Assembly: GCA_020310875.1 (NCBI GenBank)
Contig: CM035433.1
Location: forward strand, 110,740,806 to 110,804,805
Length of the DNA stretch: 64,000 nt
Source of the DNA: Ceratopteris richardii
Lineage: Eukaryota; Streptophyta; Polypodiopsida; Polypodiales; Pteridaceae
Direction: 5' to 3'
Part shown: positions 33,539 to 44,473 of the stretch, in pieces
Numbering within the stretch: the first letter of the stretch is position 1
Layout: every line of letters begins with the position of its first letter
Notes under the pieces: model-generated
The model's input: the letters and a program-made list of their open reading frames with translations, nothing else
Database searches by the model: none
What the model was told of the DNA's origin: nothing
Made by a program: the position numbers and the translations under genes

Positions 33539-34543
33539 GGTGTAGAGGCCTTTGCATCAACCATTCCAAGCTCTTTTTTCTTTCCCTCTTTTGCATCTAG
33601 TTTTGGACAGTTCTTTATGACATGACCAGTTCCTTTACATTACTTACAAGAGAATTTTTGCTTTTCTGATTTCTTCTCATCTTTGTCTTCCTTCTTCAAA
33701 TGTGTAGCATTTGCAGATTTTTGCTTACTAGTAGATGAGCTCCATTTACCTTTGCCCTTTTGACTAGCCAAGTAAGCTTGATCTACAACACGCATAATGG
33801 ACCTATTTTGCCTAGACAGATGTTCCCGCAAGAGATCAAAGACTAACTCCTCAAATGAAAAGGCATTTGGATTTCCATTCATCATCAAACAAAGAGCAAA
33901 AGAAAAACTCTAATATGAATTAGGAAGATCATTCATAACAGTTAACACAAGTGAGCTATCTGGTAGAATCACCTTCATTCATATGCTCACCTTCATTCAT
34001 ATGCTCACTCTCCAATTATTTTCGAAGGTAAGCAACACGAGCCTCATTCCTAGCGTGGTACAATGTGATAAGTGTATCCCAAGCATCCTTAGCTATTCTA
34101 CAAAAATGAATATGAGTAATAATGGCATGTTTGATAGACAAGGCTATCAATGCATATGTTTGAGCATCTCTGCTATCCAAACAAATTTGCGCTACAGTAG
34201 GTGCAGCGAAAATCATAGCATGAACATGAATTTGAAGAACATAAGAGTCTTTAATGCCATCTGCACAGTGTTCAAGAGTCCTTTTGCAACGAATACATGT
34301 CACATCATATAGTCCCACAATGGGTAATTGGTACCGTCCAAGTTCTTAAACACCCTGCAGAGTGTTCCAAAGTCCTTTTGCAACCAATACATGTCGCATC
34401 ATATAGTCCCACAATGGGTAATTGGTACCATCCAAGTTATCCTCAACAACCAATATACATAATACATCACTACTTTTTTCAATGGACACTAAGTAAAATA
34501 GCCTAATGCAAAAAATGATCGTATCTAAAAAAGTTGAACACAA
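33539..34543 (-). pseudogene. copia gag remnant with an internal tandem duplication
   Basis: Family-1 gag readings: NYPLWDYMMRHVLVAKGLWN, DAWDTLITLYHARNEARVAY, and the nucleocapsid lysine-rich region with KFSCK at 33640. The first 85 bp or so of the N-terminal coding region occur twice (34262-34345 and 34355-34440). The protein therefore repeats its YPLWDYMMRHVL block in a shifted context. A smaller direct repeat (CACCTTCATTCATATGCTC) lies at 33969-34008. Stops and shifts are frequent. Confidence 0.8.
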
Positions 34544-34837
34544 CTACCCTAATGAGTTCTACTAGACCTATAGCAGACTTTGAGACACTTATACTTGTGA
34601 ACCAAAACCTATATATATCTTTTTCATGAAAGAAGAAAATAGCTTGCATAAGCACTAAGATAGTGTGTTCGAAGGCCAAAATGAGCTCAAATTGCCATTT
34701 TGGCACGACAATGTGAAGTTTTTTTGATGTCCTAATCTCCCTGAGTATGCTCACCAAACTTTGTGCGATTTTGAGACTGTGACTGGAAGAATGTTGATGA
34801 TGCCCTAGATGAAGCGATGGCCTGCTCTAATACCCAT

Positions 34838-35078
34838 TGTTGGAGTTAGACGTCTATGGAAGCATGCAAACAACACAAGGAAGAAGAAGAAGCTTGGAGC
34901 ACAACACACAATACTGAATGTATTACCACTAGAATGTACAAAGATAAGTAACCCATTAGGTCTATATGCATATATATAGACCTAATGGGTTACTTATCTT
35001 TGTACCTCCTAAAGTGGTAAAAAAGTGCCTTGGTGGTCCTAGTGCGTTCACAATCATCACTACCTAAATATATCAATA
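34838..35078 (-). repeat. 5' LTR, family-1 copia, with a palindromic rearrangement
   Basis: 241 bp; plus-strand left edge TGTTGGAGTTAGACG, right edge decayed to TATCAATA. A near-perfect palindrome (34936-35005, 32 bp arms) replaces the usual central segment. Confidence 0.88.
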
Positions 35079-35187
35079 GTACCAAATCAAAATGCAAATT
35101 TATCAAATGAAGATAAATTTAAGCATTTTAGTATACAAGATCGGTATTTTTTATACAAAGGAAAAGTATGTGCCCCTTCTAAACAAT
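35079..35187 (+). pseudogene. gypsy integrase N-terminal fragment
   Basis: Plus-strand reading NLSNEDKFKHFSIQDRYFLY then KGKVCAPSKQC resembles the segment before and within the zinc-binding domain of gypsy integrase. It continues the body interrupted at 28354. It ends where a copia 3' fragment begins. Confidence 0.6.
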
Positions 35188-35433
35188 GCCTAGGGGGGGA
35201 TTCGTTGATATATTTAGGTAGTGATGTGCGTGACCACTCCAGGACTACCAGGGCACTTGTTTCCCTCTTTAGGAGGTTTTTTTTCCCAGGCTTATATATA
35301 CACCTATTGCCCTAACGGGCTACTTATCTTTCTACATTGTAGTGGTAATACATTCTTTATTGTGTGTTGTGCTCCAAGCTTCTTCTTCTTCCTTGTGGTA
35401 TTTGCGTGCTTCCATAGACGTCTAACTCCAATA
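35188..35433 (+). mobile_element. Family-1 copia 3' end fragment (polypurine tract plus LTR)
   Basis: An LTR at 35203-35433 (degraded ends CGTTGATA and CCAATA) is preceded by CTAGGGGGGGATT, a polypurine tract. It therefore derives from the 3' end of a plus-strand element rather than a solo LTR. The flanks GGATT and GAAAT do not form a target duplication. Confidence 0.75.
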
Positions 35434-36038
35434 GAAATCTTAGAGGATATGCTTCAATACTCGAGCAAAAAATAACACCTCGTTGAAGTAGGGTATGCAG
35501 GTGTGGGTTGGAGTGGAAGTAAGAAAAGGAAAGCTTGCCACAGGGGTGACTTTGAGGCTTTGGAAGCAAGGATTTTTATATCCAAAACTTAGAGAAATAA
35601 AAGATTCATAGATGGAATGCAATAGAGAATATGGGCATATCTTTTTTTTTGAAGTTTGGGAATAGATTTTTCCTTCGTCTCCTTCCTCAAAAATTGGAAA
35701 AAAACACAAGTTTTTACCTCCTTTCAATCCAAAATTAGCGAGCTTTTTTCTTCTCCCTCATTTTTGAGAGCTGCATTAGTGGCATTTTTATCCATATATC
35801 TTGCTTACAGCTTTGAAATTGCCTTCATATAGGCTTTCGAAATGAAGAACAAGTCACCTAAGAAAGAATGGGGGGAAGAGAAGAGAAGAAGATCTCTTCT
35901 TCTAGGTGCCTTCATGTTGGGGGTCCGTTGAGAGATGCTAATGTGTTCGCGTGCTCAGTCTCTGCATTGTGTGCTCTATGTCCTATTGTTTTTGGGCCGG
36001 ATACCAATATAATGATGATTTATTGATAAAATCCCAAC
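35434..36038. other. No gene recognised
   Basis: Contains open frames up to 95 codons on the minus strand near 35440-35727, without a family motif. No element ends seen. Confidence 0.4.
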
Positions 36039-38490
36039 TTGGATCGACACCCAAACTTAAGTTCCAGCTTTGCTAACTCCAAATTTAATAGAGTTTCACA
36101 CTTAAGTTTAAGCCTCTTTGACTCTAACTTGAACACAAACGCAAACTTAAAGTTGAATAGAGATTCTAGTTTGAGTTTGAGCCTCTTTGACTTCAAGTTG
36201 AATAGTGGCTCAAACCTAAGTTCGAGCCTCTCTGACTTCAAGCTCAATACAGACTCAAAACTTGAGTCGACACTGAAACTTAAGTTCCAACTTCTCTAAC
36301 TCCAAATTGAATAGAGGCTCACACTTAAGTTAAAGCCTCTTTCACTCTAAGTTGAATCTGAATAGAGATTACACTTTAAATTTGAGCCTCTTTGACTCCA
36401 CGTTGAATAGTGGCTCAAACTTAAATTCGAGCCTCTTCGACTCCAAGTTCAATAGAGACTGAAACTTAACATTTAACTTTAATACACCCAAACTTAAGTT
36501 CCAGCTTCTCAAACTCCAAATAGAGGCTCACACTTAAGTTAAAGCCTCTTTGAGTCTAACTTGAACAGAGGCTCAAAGGTAAATTTGAATAGAGATTCCA
36601 CTTTGATTTTGAGCCTCTTTGACTACAAGCTGAATAGTGGCTGAAACTTAAGTTTAAGCCTCTCTGACTCCAAGTTCAATAGAGACTCCAACTTAAAATG
36701 TAACTTGAATCATATCAAGTTTGAGCCTTTGAATCATATCAAGTTTGAGCATCTCAGCTTCTCTAGTAAAAAGAGTAGTATTTTTAACTTAAATCTACTT
36801 TGAAAGATGAATAAAAGATGCTCCAAATTAAGTTCATGCCCATTAGCTCTTGCATACAAACACGCTAATATGCTCGAACTCAAGTTCAAGCCTTTGAATG
36901 ATATCAAGTTTGAGTCTGTTGGGTAACATGATATGCGGCTCGAACTTAAGTCTGAGCCTCTCAGCTTCTCTAGTGAAAAGAGTAGTATTTTTAACTCAAA
37001 TCTATGATGAGCTTTGATCAAAAGACGCTCAAGCTTAAGTTTGAGGATGTTATCTCTTCCATCCAAATGAGCTAAGAGGTTTGAACTTAAATTTGAGCCT
37101 CTAAATCATATCAACTTTGTGTTTGTTGGGTCACATGATATAAGGCTCGAGCTTAAGTTCAAGCCTCTTAGCTTGTCTAGCAAAGAGTAGTATTTTTAAC
37201 TCAAATCAACTTTAAAATTTGAACGAAAGATGCCCTAACTTAAGTTTCAGCCTCTTGGCTCTTGCATCCAAAAGAACTAAGAAGCTCAAACTTAAGTTTG
37301 AGCTTTTGAATCATACAAGTTTGAGTTTGTTGGGTCAAATGATATGAGGTTCGAACTTAAGTCCGAGCCTCTCAGCTTTTTTAAAAGATGATCGAACTTA
37401 AGCTCGAACTTAATTTCAAGCCTCTTAACTCTTGTACCAAAAGAGTGAAGAGGTTCAAACTTAACTATGAGCCTCTGATCATATCAAGATAAACAATAGA
37501 TGAACAAAAGTTTGAGCCTATAAGGCATGACCAAAATACGCTCAAACTCAAGTTCGAGCCTCTTAATTGCATCTTAAAGAGCTAAGAAGTTCAAACTTAA
37601 TTTCCAGCATTTGAATCATATCAAGTTTGAGTATGTTGGGTCACATGATTAAGCTCAAGCCTCGAATCTTCTTCAACGAAAAGAGTAGTATTTTTAACAT
37701 GTCAAGTTTGAGTATGTTGGCTCAAACTTAAGTTCAAGCCTCTCCAACTCTAAGTTCAATAGAGTCTCAAATTTAAACTCTAACTTGAATTGGCACCCAA
37801 ACTTAAATTTGAGCTTCACTAACTTCAAGCTCAATAGAGGTTTCACTATAAGTTTGAAGTTATTTTACTCAAAGTAAAATTAAAATTGAATAGAGATTTC
37901 ACTTTAACTTTGAGCCTATTTGACTCCAAAGTTGAAAAGAGGTTCCACTTTTGATTGGATCCTCCAAGTTGAATAGGGGTTCAAACTTAATGTTGAATAC
38001 AAATTTCAATTTATGTTTGAGTTTCTTTGACTCCAATTTCAATAGAGGCTCAAACTTAAGTTGGAGCCTCTCCAACTCCAAGTTCAATAGAGACTCAAAA
38101 TTAAACTCCAACTTGAATCGCGATTCGACACCCAAACTTAAGTTCCAACTTCTCTAAATCTGACTTTCATAGAGGTTCACACTTAAGTTAAAACCTCTTT
38201 CACTCTAACTTGAACATAGGCTCAAACTTAAGGTTGAGCCTCTCTGAGTTCAACCTCAAAAGATACTCAAACTAGAAATTCCAAATTGAATCCGCTTCCA
38301 AACTTAAGTTCTAGCTTCTCTAGCTCCGAATTGAATAGAGGCTGACACTTAAGTCAAAGCCTCTTTCACTCTAAGTTGAAAACAGGCTCAAACTTAATGT
38401 TGAATAGAGATTCTAGTTTATGTTTGAGCCTTTTTTACTCCAAGTGGAATAGTGGCTCAACTTAAGTTCGAGCCTTTCCCATTGTAGTTT
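36039..38490. repeat. 2.4 kb degenerate satellite-like array with palindromic core
   Basis: The motif CTCAAACTTAAGTTTGAGCC and degraded forms of it (GAACTTAAGTTCGAGCC, AAACTTAAGTTCCAGC) recur dozens of times, joined by linkers like TCTTTGACTCCAAGTTGAAT. The core is self-complementary around CTTAAG. In the middle (about 36700-37700) a longer unit of about 210 bp containing AGTAGTATTTTTAAC recurs (36774, 36981, 37196, 37684). The arrangement is a mix of short units and a higher-order unit, heavily mutated. Confidence 0.85.
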
Positions 38491-38500
38491 CAATAGAGAT

Positions 38501-38502
<2 letters not shown>

Positions 38503-38532
<30 letters not shown>

Positions 38533-38687
38533 TGTATGTATGTATGTATGTATGTATGTATGTATGTATGTATGTATGTATGTATGTATGTATGTATGTA
38601 CGTATGTATGTATGTATGTATGTATGTATGTATGTATGTATGTATGTATGTATGTATGTACGTATGTAATATGGATGTATGTATGTT
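38503..38687. repeat. (TATG)n microsatellite
   Basis: About 45 units with two C substitutions (near 38601 and 38661). Open frames on both strands here are translations of the repeat. Confidence 0.97.
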
Positions 38688-38792
38688 TCCAAGTGTGCAT
38701 GTGTGTGTTATATACATATACACACATTAGTTTGCATATATCTATATATATTTGTGTGTGAGCATGTGTGTGTTGTATATATGTATACTACT

Positions 38793-38795
<3 letters not shown>

Positions 38796-38878
<83 letters not shown>
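38796..38878. repeat. (AT)n microsatellite
   Basis: About 40 uninterrupted dinucleotide units. Confidence 0.97.
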
Positions 38879-38882
<4 letters not shown>

Positions 38883-40189
38883 AGTGAATGTAAAGATTCC
38901 CAAATTTCCAACCTCTTTAAGGTCACGAAATACCTCAAGTGAACTCCTTGCTTCAAAGTTTATTATGGAAACTACATTGATTGTGCTAGGCCGCATAGTA
39001 GTTATCCTAATTAGCATGGAGTTTGTATTAGGTGACATGCATATGGTGATAGCTAGCTTAGTTGTTGTGCTAACTAGCATAGTTTTGAGTTAGCTAGCAT
39101 ACTATCATAGTTTCTCATAGGACATTTTTTTATGATAGGTAGCATATTTTCTATAGAAAGTAACATATTGATATACATCTTGACTATTATGATAGAGGAA
39201 AGGAGTAAAAACTCCTCTTAATACCTCAGAGATATTATCATGTTCATATATTTTAGTTTTTGGTTGTTACAAAATGTTTCGTATTCTTGTTCAATAAAAT
39301 GTTCATGCCATATAGTTAAGTAGATTAACCAATGTTCAAAACACAAATGTGCTAAAATATCTTAACCTTATATGTTTCTATCATCGTTAGCAATGGAAGG
39401 CAATGGAAAGCATGACTCTATAAATATTGTCACAAATGCATCAAACACAGAGAAATCCATATTGGGTACAATAAATGAGATGAGATAGAGATGTCTACAA
39501 ATGTATAACCAAGGTATTGGAAACAACCTAGCCAAGTGTTTGAGATAATTTTTTTTCATCAAGATTATTGTCCAAGTGATGCAAAGATGAAGCAAATGCC
39601 TCCACTTCAGAAAGCAAGTGGCTCATGAATTTTGCTTGCAATCACCAATGAACATTTGGAGTGCCTAGATCCTTATAGTAATAGGAGAAGCAACATCATG
39701 GGAAAGAGAAGTAGGGAGAAATATTGGGTACCTAGGAATATGTTGTGAGAATTGCCTCAAGGAGCAACCAAGCTTTGCATGCTCAAAGTGGCAAATTTAC
39801 AACTACTTTCTTTGCAATTCATGAAAATGATGCGGATATAGGATTCAAGCAAAATTACAATCTATCTCATGAAGTGAGAGCATGCGTCTTAGTGAATTTT
39901 CCAAGGAACGAAGGATTGTTTTTTATCCTCCTGATTTTTTGGAAATGAATTGAGTAACAAGTTGAAAAAATTTTGAAGAAATGATCCATTTCAAGAATTA
40001 AATTCTAGCCATTCATTGTAGGGACACTAACTATTGAGATCTATATATTTCAAGAGTTGTAACACGAATATCAAAATTGTAAATGTCTCCTGACTCTTAT
40101 TAAAATGTGGAGGACAAGTGGATATACATTCGGGTGCAATCCACTAGTACTTTTGTATCCACTCATTTTTAGTTAATATTTCTAAATTA
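38879..40189. other. No gene recognised
   Basis: Short open frames only (up to 75 codons). A locally repeated GCTAACTAGCATAG motif occurs near 39040-39100. Confidence 0.45.
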
Positions 40190-40222
40190 GGTAGCTTTAG
40201 AAAACATTTTTCTAAAGCTACC
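40190..40222. repeat. Perfect short hairpin at the kinase pseudogene edge
   Basis: GGTAGCTTTAGAAAA (40190-40204) and its complement TTTTCTAAAGCTACC (40208-40222) are separated by three bases. Confidence 0.85.
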
Positions 40223-41114
40223 AAAATCACATAATCTGATATAAGCATGCTATTCTTCAAAATGCAACAAGATGTTTCCTCGATGGAGATCATTGTGGGA
40301 TATATTACAAGTGTGTAAAAGTGATACTATTTGTAATAAGCCATTGATCAACTTCCAAATGTTCGTCTTCAGGGTTGTTATGTCTCCTTTTGTGTCCTTC
40401 ACACCTATGCTTTGTGGTACGTTTAGGTAATCCTTCTTCATTCTTTCTAGCCACATGTCCAATGTACCACAATTCTAAAATTTGAAAATATGGCACGGGC
40501 TTTTGCTATGGAGCCTAGATAATCCAAGCGGATTAATAATTCCACTTTGCATAATAGATAACACTGTGGCTTCATTCATGGCTTCATTCTCTCATGTTTG
40601 TATGTCTGCACCATGTACCTAGAATAACTTGGCAACAAATAACGCATTGATGAATCTTGGGTGGGATATTTTGACTTTATAGATCATTCCATATTTTCCT
40701 TCCCCCATGAGAGCTGCATCTTCAAATAGAATAGAGGAATATGGGAGCAAAAAAAGATTGTTCGATGTTTGATCTCCCATATTCACATATGTATCTCTTG
40801 TATTTCGATCTACCCATGGTCTCACAAGGTGTTTCGTCATGTACGGTTTTAATCACTTTCCTCTCTTCATTGTGTGATAATAGATGTGTAAGTTCTTTCG
40901 ACATTTTCTCATCTAATACATGTGCTCCACCTAACACACTACCAAATTTATCTTCAATATTAATAAATCTTGTTCTAGATAATTGCGCAATGAAATCTTT
41001 GTAATTAGATGTGTCCATGGCTACAATGATTTCAGCTTCTCTCATTTGATACATGTAGGAGCACACAAATTCTTCTAAAAATGTTTGCTCCTGCTTGTTT
41101 ATTTTACCTACCAT
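40200..41114 (-). pseudogene. Protein kinase pseudogene (N-lobe to DFG)
   Basis: Starts at 41114 (MVGKINKQEQTFLEEFVC) directly after TTTTCGCACAG, a good intron acceptor, so the ATG may be internal to an exon. A helical N-terminal region of about 125 residues is followed, after a shift in an A run near 40745, by LMGEGKYGMIYKVKISH (glycine-rich loop) and FVAKLF (ATP-binding Lys). Then come NEATVLSIMQSG (helix C region), LLQIVSLLHTCNISHNDLH with RGNILL (catalytic loop) and LCDFGSF (metal-binding DFG) near 40226-40215. Four in-frame stops and the missing C-lobe show it is dead. The HNDLHxGN loop differs from the HRDLKxxN of most plant receptor kinases. Confidence 0.8.
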
Positions 41115-41271
41115 CTGTGCGAAAATAAAAAATAGACTATCAATATGTGTATGGATAAATAAACCAAAAGTATGTCTACTCAAATGATAGAGATATGGAT
41201 AGTTAAATAAGTAAATTTATAATTAAATGGAAAGTGTAACTATAATCTTGAAGTGAATCTATGTAACTATT

Positions 41272-41640
41272 AAGAATGTAAGAGTCAAAGAATCATACAT
41301 TTATAATAGCTCATATACATTTACTATACTATATTGTATGAGTTTTGTCACATGACTGTATATAGCTATTGTGATAGTAAGAGTCAAAGAATCAAAAAAT
41401 CACAATAGTTTCTATACACCTTGTGGCGTACACTAAGTATTCTCATTGGAACCTAAGTGACTATCGTGATAGTAAAATTCAAAAAATCAAACAATAACAA
41501 TAGTTTCTATACACCTTGTGACCTACATTAAGTATTCTCATTGAAATCTAAGTGACTAATGTGAGAGTAAGAGTCAAAGATTCAAACAATCACAATAGTC
41601 CCTATACACTCCCTATACTATTGAGAGATTAGGACATGAG
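41272..41640. repeat. 95 bp tandem repeat, about 3.5 copies
   Basis: GTGATAGTAAGAGTCAAAGA-type starts at about 41273, 41371, 41466 and 41561 (95-98 bp apart), each followed by CACAATAGTTTCTATACAC. Confidence 0.85.
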
Positions 41641-42094
41641 GTGGCAATTCGAACAATCTCAATAGATCTATTATTGTGTCGTATACTACTGCGAGAGTAC
41701 AAATCCATGTAGCGAGTCAGACAATCAAAGTAGTGGTTTATTTTTAAATTTTTTTCATCAATGTAAACAAGTAAGAAAGACTTTCGCCAGTTGAACATGT
41801 ATACAAGATTATTAATAGACACAAAAACAATTATATAAATACAAATCATGCATATGTAAGAGACACGTATGTGAATCATACAATATGCATGATACAATGA
41901 ACAAAACAATAAAATAAACAATAAATAAAAATTAAATCAATACCTCAATGACACAATGAAGGAAGCTCTCTATGAATGAAATGGTAGAATTAAAGCTCTC
42001 TATAGTACCAATGAAGCATGTGTGGAATGAGGTTTTTGATCGAATGTAAAAATATATATTTTTTTGCTAGAAATCGCTTTTCAATCAAAAGCAC

Positions 42095-42169
42095 TTTCAA
42101 TCAAAATGCTTTTCGAGCAAAAGAGCTTTTGATCAAAAGGCTTTTTGCTCAAAAGCATTTTGATTGAAA
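42095..42169. repeat. Imperfect 75 bp palindrome
   Basis: Arms TTTCAATCAAAATGCTTTT (42095 onward) and AAAAGCATTTTGATTGAAA (ending 42169) pair with one extra C in the left arm. The centre CTTTTGATCAAAAG is itself self-complementary. Confidence 0.8.
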
Positions 42170-42501
42170 ATTATCCCTCTCCATTTTTTCGGTCTTTATT
42201 CAGATAACCACGAATAAAAAGAACATATTTGGTATTTTTTATTATTCGATCAAATAAATGCAACCCAGGTCTATCATGTGTGTACTATATTTGTGTGTAT
42301 GGGGTGAAAGATAGACTTAGAGAAAAGATACTCAAAAAATTTTGGAAATACTGTGTACTCTGTGTACACACACACACTGTATAAAACACTGTTTGTATAG
42401 TTTTTCATTAGTACTTAGTCACTTTTGAGCAATCTAATTATTCAAATGCATTTCATCCCATCTCTCCAATGCATTTGATTACATCTCTTGATCATTGCAA
42501 G

Positions 42502-42502
<1 letters not shown>

Positions 42503-42545
<43 letters not shown>
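42503..42545. repeat. (CT)n microsatellite
   Basis: About 20 uninterrupted CT units. Confidence 0.95.
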
Positions 42546-42548
<3 letters not shown>

Positions 42549-43329
42549 ACCCAATTTTGTAGATACATAAGGTCGCTTACAGATATGACTCCTTCTCTTT
42601 AGCTCTAATTGCACGACATAGGATACGACTCCTTCTCTTTAGCTGTCATTGCAAGACACAAAAATTCAGTTAGGCCAATTCATATTATGAAGCTCATCCT
42701 TAAGAGTGCATAATAACTTTTTTAAAGAAATATGATAATAGCAGGTTATTCTACGAAATGATTAACTTAGCAATGTTCTTAGGATATTAGTGATCCTCAT
42801 TTTGATCTCCATATATGATGATCCTTTACGTTGACCACATTTTTAGAAACCATGCAATGAAATTTCAAAGAATATGATATTTATATTGGACATATCGTAA
42901 TAGTTCACTGACTTTCATACCACTTGCATTAGCTTTTCCTCATTTAGCTTCATTTCATGAAGACTATGTTCTCAAATAGAAACATTTTTATGCTTTCCTA
43001 ATCATCTCTCTGAATCATTCACGTACAGAGTTCAATGGGATAGAAGAAACAAATATAAATAACATCAAGAAATGGAGTTAAAGAAAGTAGACAAAAACAA
43101 GAAATTTGTATGGTTGTCGTTATTTAGTCTTCTAATAACGTTATTCATATGAGTAGGAAATGTACATGTAATAAGCATACAAACCTCCTTTGATGACATC
43201 AAATAATTTTTTCACTACACAATAGTAATTGTGAATGCTTTTCTTTTTCAAAATGTCCCACTTATACTTTCCGAATATACACACGCCATTTCTATGTTAA
43301 CCAAATAAATTTTATAATCTCTTTGGTAT

Positions 43330-43680
43330 AGGCACAATAGCCTGCATATGATGCCATTTGGTTTCAGCAATGTTCTTTCCTTTTTCATGAAGCTCATGAA
43401 TAGTGCGTAATGATCCTACCTAAGGGGAACTCTAGTAGATCCAAAGAGGAACACATACAAGAAGTCTTCCAATTATTGTGAGAGAGTTTAGTCGTGGCCA
43501 AAGATTTAGAGTGTCACTTCTCTAAAATGAAAGTTAGATATCTTGGCCAATTTATCTCCAAATTAGATGGAATCTAAATGGATCCCAGTAGAGTACTATC
43601 TATCATTCCAACATCCCTAGAACCTACAAGATCAATATATTTTTCTACGTTAAAAAATTGCATACGTGATCCTTAAGAAG
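43330..43680 (+). pseudogene. gypsy reverse transcriptase fragment
   Basis: Plus-strand reading HMMPFGFSNVLSFFMKLMN is the motif around the gypsy MPFGLxNAP box. Then HIQEVFQLL-like, AKDLECHFSKMKVRYLGQFI and DPSRVLSIIPTSLEP follow, all reverse transcriptase C-terminal features. It is cut at 43680 by a copia insertion and continues at 50212. Confidence 0.78.
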
Positions 43681-43910
43681 TGTTGGAGTTAGACATCTCC
43701 GGAAGCATGCGAACAACACAAGGAAGAAGAAGAAGCTTGGAGCTCAACACACAATACTGAATGTATTACTAGAGAGTGTTGAAAGATAAGTAGCCCATTA
43801 GGGAAATAGGCGTATATACAAGCCGGGGGAAAAAAACCTCCTAAAGAGGGAAAAAAGTGCCTCGACGGTCCTAGAGTGTTCACACACACCACTACCTAAA
43901 TATATCAACA
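43681..43910 (-). repeat. 3' LTR, family-1 copia
   Basis: 230 bp; edges TGTTGGAGTTAGACA and TATATCAACA on the plus strand; purine tract complement AATCCCCTTGGGAG follows. Confidence 0.93.
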
Positions 43911-43982
43911 AATCCCCTTGGGAGTGATGTGGTGAACAAGGAGCTAGCACTCATGTATAAGGAAGTGCCAAGCTATGTGGAA

Positions 43983-44300
43983 TCAATCCACGAAATGAAG
44001 TAAGCCCAAAGCTTTGCGGAAAGCTTCAAACTTCTCCTTAGGTAGAGCCTTTGTGAAAAGGTCTGCAATGTTCTCCTGTGTGGGCACATATGCCAAGCTG
44101 ATCTCCCCGGCAGAGAACCTCTCCTTGACATAGTGATAATGCACCTCAATGTGCTTGGAACACAGGGTTCCTCGCAACTGCCAATGCGCTTTGACTGTCA
44201 GTGAAGACGGTGGTGGAAAAAGCCACTAGTGGACACACAAGTGTCATAGCAACCAGCCCAATTAGAGTCAGAAAAAGCATGCAAATCTAGTGGTAGTGAT
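43983..44300 (-). pseudogene. copia RNase H with internal deletion
   Basis: C-terminal reading TKHIEVHYHYVKERFSAGEI-like (from 44177), IADLFTKALPKEKFEAF. At about 44217 the sequence jumps from TFTDSQ-coding DNA to GSG(F)-coding DNA. Roughly 165 bp that encode the SKKQP...CEAEYR segment in siblings are lost, so the catalytic glutamate is missing. Confidence 0.82.
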
Positions 44301-44473
44301 CCCCCCTTGGGATAAAACAACCCAAGTAGACGACTACCACTCAAGAAGCAAAAGATGCGCTTAACTGCCTACCAATGCTTCACTCCTGGGCAATGCATAA
44401 ACCTGCTCATATATGAGACAACAAACAAAATATCTAGCCAAGTAATGCATAATTAAATCAAGCATCCAATAGC

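Larger units (their letters stand above)
28355..35078 (-). mobile_element. Family-1 Ty1/copia element with an inserted gypsy-type element
   Basis: LTRs at 34838-35078 (5') and 28355-28587 (3') with a perfect target duplication GTACC (28350-28354 and 35079-35083). Gag, protease, integrase, reverse transcriptase and RNase H follow copia order on the minus strand. A 1.59 kb element (31943-33533) sits between nucleocapsid and protease. It is more diverged than the other family-1 copies: both LTR ends and the primer binding site (34824-34836, GCTCTAATACCCA) have decayed. Confidence 0.92.
41641..43329. other. No gene recognised; simple-sequence and palindrome patches
   Basis: AT-rich DNA with one open frame of about 100 codons near 41613-41921 (minus) that shows no family and is rich in Tyr, Ile and Cys. 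Contains a palindrome (42095-42169) and a (CT)n tract. A 30 bp near-repeat GGATACGACTCCTTCTCTTT occurs at 42573-42640. Confidence 0.4.

Noticed and set aside
35203..35433. Solo LTR formed by recombination
   Set aside because: A purine tract precedes it and the flanks GGATT and GAAAT do not match, so it is a truncated 3' end.
36020..38157. Leucine- and lysine-rich repeat protein frames (LKSERLELRFEPLFN type)
   Set aside because: The same DNA is an imperfect palindromic satellite read in both directions; frames are short and not maintained across the array.
36039..38490. CRISPR-like regularly spaced palindromic repeats
   Set aside because: Spacers are not unique, units are heavily diverged and the genome is eukaryotic; a satellite explains it.
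38462..39093. Open frames of 75-113 codons made of YMYV/HTYI/IYIY repeats
   Set aside because: Translations of (TATG)n and (AT)n microsatellites.
40190..41183. Helitron carrying the kinase fragment, based on the hairpin at 40190-40222
   Set aside because: No CTRR end at the right distance from the hairpin and no TC start identified between A and T; not supported.
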